NCBI GenBank assembly: GCA_947628595.1 | Contig: CANRAN010000091.1 | Coordinates: 1 to 5,640 of the forward strand | DNA from: an uncultured Clostridia bacterium | Lineage (GTDB): Bacteria; Bacillota; Clostridia; Oscillospirales; Acutalibacteraceae | Direction of reading: 5' to 3' | DNA: 5,640 bases | Part shown: positions 4,766 through 5,640 of the stretch, one piece after another | Layout: each line of letters opens with the position of its first letter | Position numbering within the stretch: the stretch's first letter is position 1 | Made by a program: the position numbers and the translations under genes | The notes under the pieces: model-generated | What the model saw: the letters and a program-made list of their open reading frames with translations, nothing else | Databases searched by the model: none | What the model was told of the DNA's origin: nothing

Positions 4766-5581
4766 ATGTTCAATGTCAGCTTCCCGAAATTGGGACTAAG
4801 CTTTAATATAAACAGAGTTGCTTTTTCAATAAACGGTTTTGAGGTATATTGGTACGGCATAATAATCGGTGCAGGCTTTTTGCTTGCACTGCTGTTTGCC
4901 ATGCTAAGTATTAAAAGGTATAAAATAAACGGTGACAGCTTTTTTGACTGTGTGCTTGCAGGTCTTATTTTCGGAATAATAGGTGCGAGATTATATTATG
5001 TCATTTTCAGATGGAGTGACTATGCATCAAACCCTATGGAGATATTTGCCATACATAAGGGCGGACTTGCAATATACGGCGGTATAATCGGAGGACTTGG
5101 TGCGGCTTGTATTGTTGCAAAAATAAAAAAAATGAATATTCCGGCAATACTCGATATAGGAGGTATGGGATTCCTTATCGGACAGGGTATAGGAAGGTGG
5201 GGAAATTTCATAAATCAGGAGGCTTTCGGAACGCCTACTGATCTTCCTTGGGGGATGGTAAGCGAAAATACAGGCGGAGTTCCCGTTCACCCATGTTTCT
5301 TATATGAATCGTTGTGGTGTCTTATAGGCTTTGGTGTTTTGTTTGTTATAAGTCTGAAATGGAAAAAATTTGATGGGCAAATGTTCATTTTATATCTGAT
5401 ATGGTACGGACTGGAGCGTATGATAGTTGAGGGATTGCGTACAGACAGCCTGTATGTGCCGTTCTTGAATCTGAGAGTATCTCAGATCCTGTCGGCTGTT
5501 CTGGTAATTGTAGGAATTGTTCTGTTGATTATTAATCTTAAAAAGGCAAAAAAGGAAAGTGTGACACACAGCGAATACTAA
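4766..5581 (+). CDS. lgt: Phosphatidylglycerol--prolipoprotein diacylglyceryl transferase
   Basis: A 271-residue polytopic membrane enzyme. It moves diacylglycerol from phosphatidylglycerol to the lipobox cysteine of prolipoproteins, the first step of lipoprotein maturation. Family blocks appear in order: YWYGIIIGAGF (28-38), GARLYY (73-78), HKGGLAIYGG (97-106, His97 corresponding to the conserved catalytic-region His), the Lgt signature GRWGNFINQEAFG (143-155), HPCFLYES (175-182) and GLERMIVEGLRTDSL (215-229). About seven hydrophobic helices are visible, the last at about 238-257, before a short Lys-rich cytoplasmic tail. The start at ATG 4766 has TTGGAGGA 6 nt upstream; an in-frame TTG at 4760 directly abuts that site and is too close. 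It follows the M16 pair by 33 nt and precedes a probable folD, so it is likely part of the same operon. Confidence 0.97.
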   Translation: MFNVSFPKLGLSFNINRVAFSINGFEVYWYGIIIGAGFLLALLFAMLSIKRYKINGDSFFDCVLAGLIFGIIGARLYYVIFRWSDYASNPMEIFAIHKGGLAIYGGIIGGLGAACIVAKIKKMNIPAILDIGGMGFLIGQGIGRWGNFINQEAFGTPTDLPWGMVSENTGGVPVHPCFLYESLWCLIGFGVLFVISLKWKKFDGQMFILYLIWYGLERMIVEGLRTDSLYVPFLNLRVSQILSAVLVIVGIVLLIINLKKAKKESVTHSEY

Positions 5582-5607
5582 AAAATGCAGTAAAGGAGAT
5601 TATAAAA

Positions 5608-5640
5608 ATGGCCAAGATAATAAGCGGAAAAGAGGTATCT
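5608..5640 (+). CDS. folD: Probable bifunctional methylenetetrahydrofolate dehydrogenase/cyclohydrolase, 5' end only
   Basis: Eleven codons are present before the window ends, reading MAKIISGKEVS. FolD proteins commonly begin M-A-x-I-I-D/S-G-K-x-hydrophobic-S, and the match fits that start well, but 11 residues cannot prove it. AGGAG at 5594-5598 lies 9 nt upstream, and the start is 26 nt after the lgt stop, consistent with the same transcript. If correct, the enzyme interconverts methylene-, methenyl- and formyl-tetrahydrofolate for purine and one-carbon metabolism. Confidence 0.6.
   Translation, partial: MAKIISGKEVS

Overview
The window looks like a chromosomal segment from a low-GC Gram-positive gut-type Clostridia, most likely an Oscillospiraceae/Ruminococcus relative. 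The reasons are AT-rich intergenic DNA, strong AGGAGG-type ribosome binding sites, an HPr with both His15 and Ser46, and a paired M16 peptidase locus followed by lgt. The species is an inference.

Positions 1-577: the end of an unrecognised + strand gene is interrupted by a compact non-coding element, called here as 90-556 (467 bp). Its left part (about 90-344) is a chain of perfect short hairpins ending in AAAGGAGAACGG. I read it as an IscB-type omega RNA (the HEARO RNA class) because the order of motifs matches the OgeuIscB RNA as I remember it, and because an ATGA lies directly at the left edge, the integration context reported for HEARO. Its right end (about 511-556) is a GC-rich hairpin ending in GTATGTCAC, typical of IS200/IS605-family right ends. 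There is no intact nuclease or transposase, so this would be an orphan, non-autonomous omega-RNA element. Removing 90-556 rejoins the interrupted reading frame, which then ends at a TGA (568-570) only 7 bp from the stop of the convergent HPr gene. This is the most interesting part of the window.

Positions 578-1141: ptsH (HPr) on the minus strand, then an AT-rich divergent control region. It holds an extended -10 promoter for HPr, a TTGCAA-N17-TAAAAT promoter for the rightward gene, and a leader with a perfect palindrome and a terminator-like hairpin.

Positions 1142-2031: a GNAT-family acetyltransferase gene closed by a strong 14-bp intrinsic terminator.

Positions 2121-5640: a new promoter starts a tight co-directional run: a non-catalytic M16 protein (YmfF type), its catalytic M16 partner (YmfH type, HYLEH), lgt (prolipoprotein diacylglyceryl transferase) and the first 11 codons of a probable folD. 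Gaps of 32, 33 and 26 nt and no visible terminator suggest one operon joining a peptidase pair, lipoprotein maturation and one-carbon metabolism.
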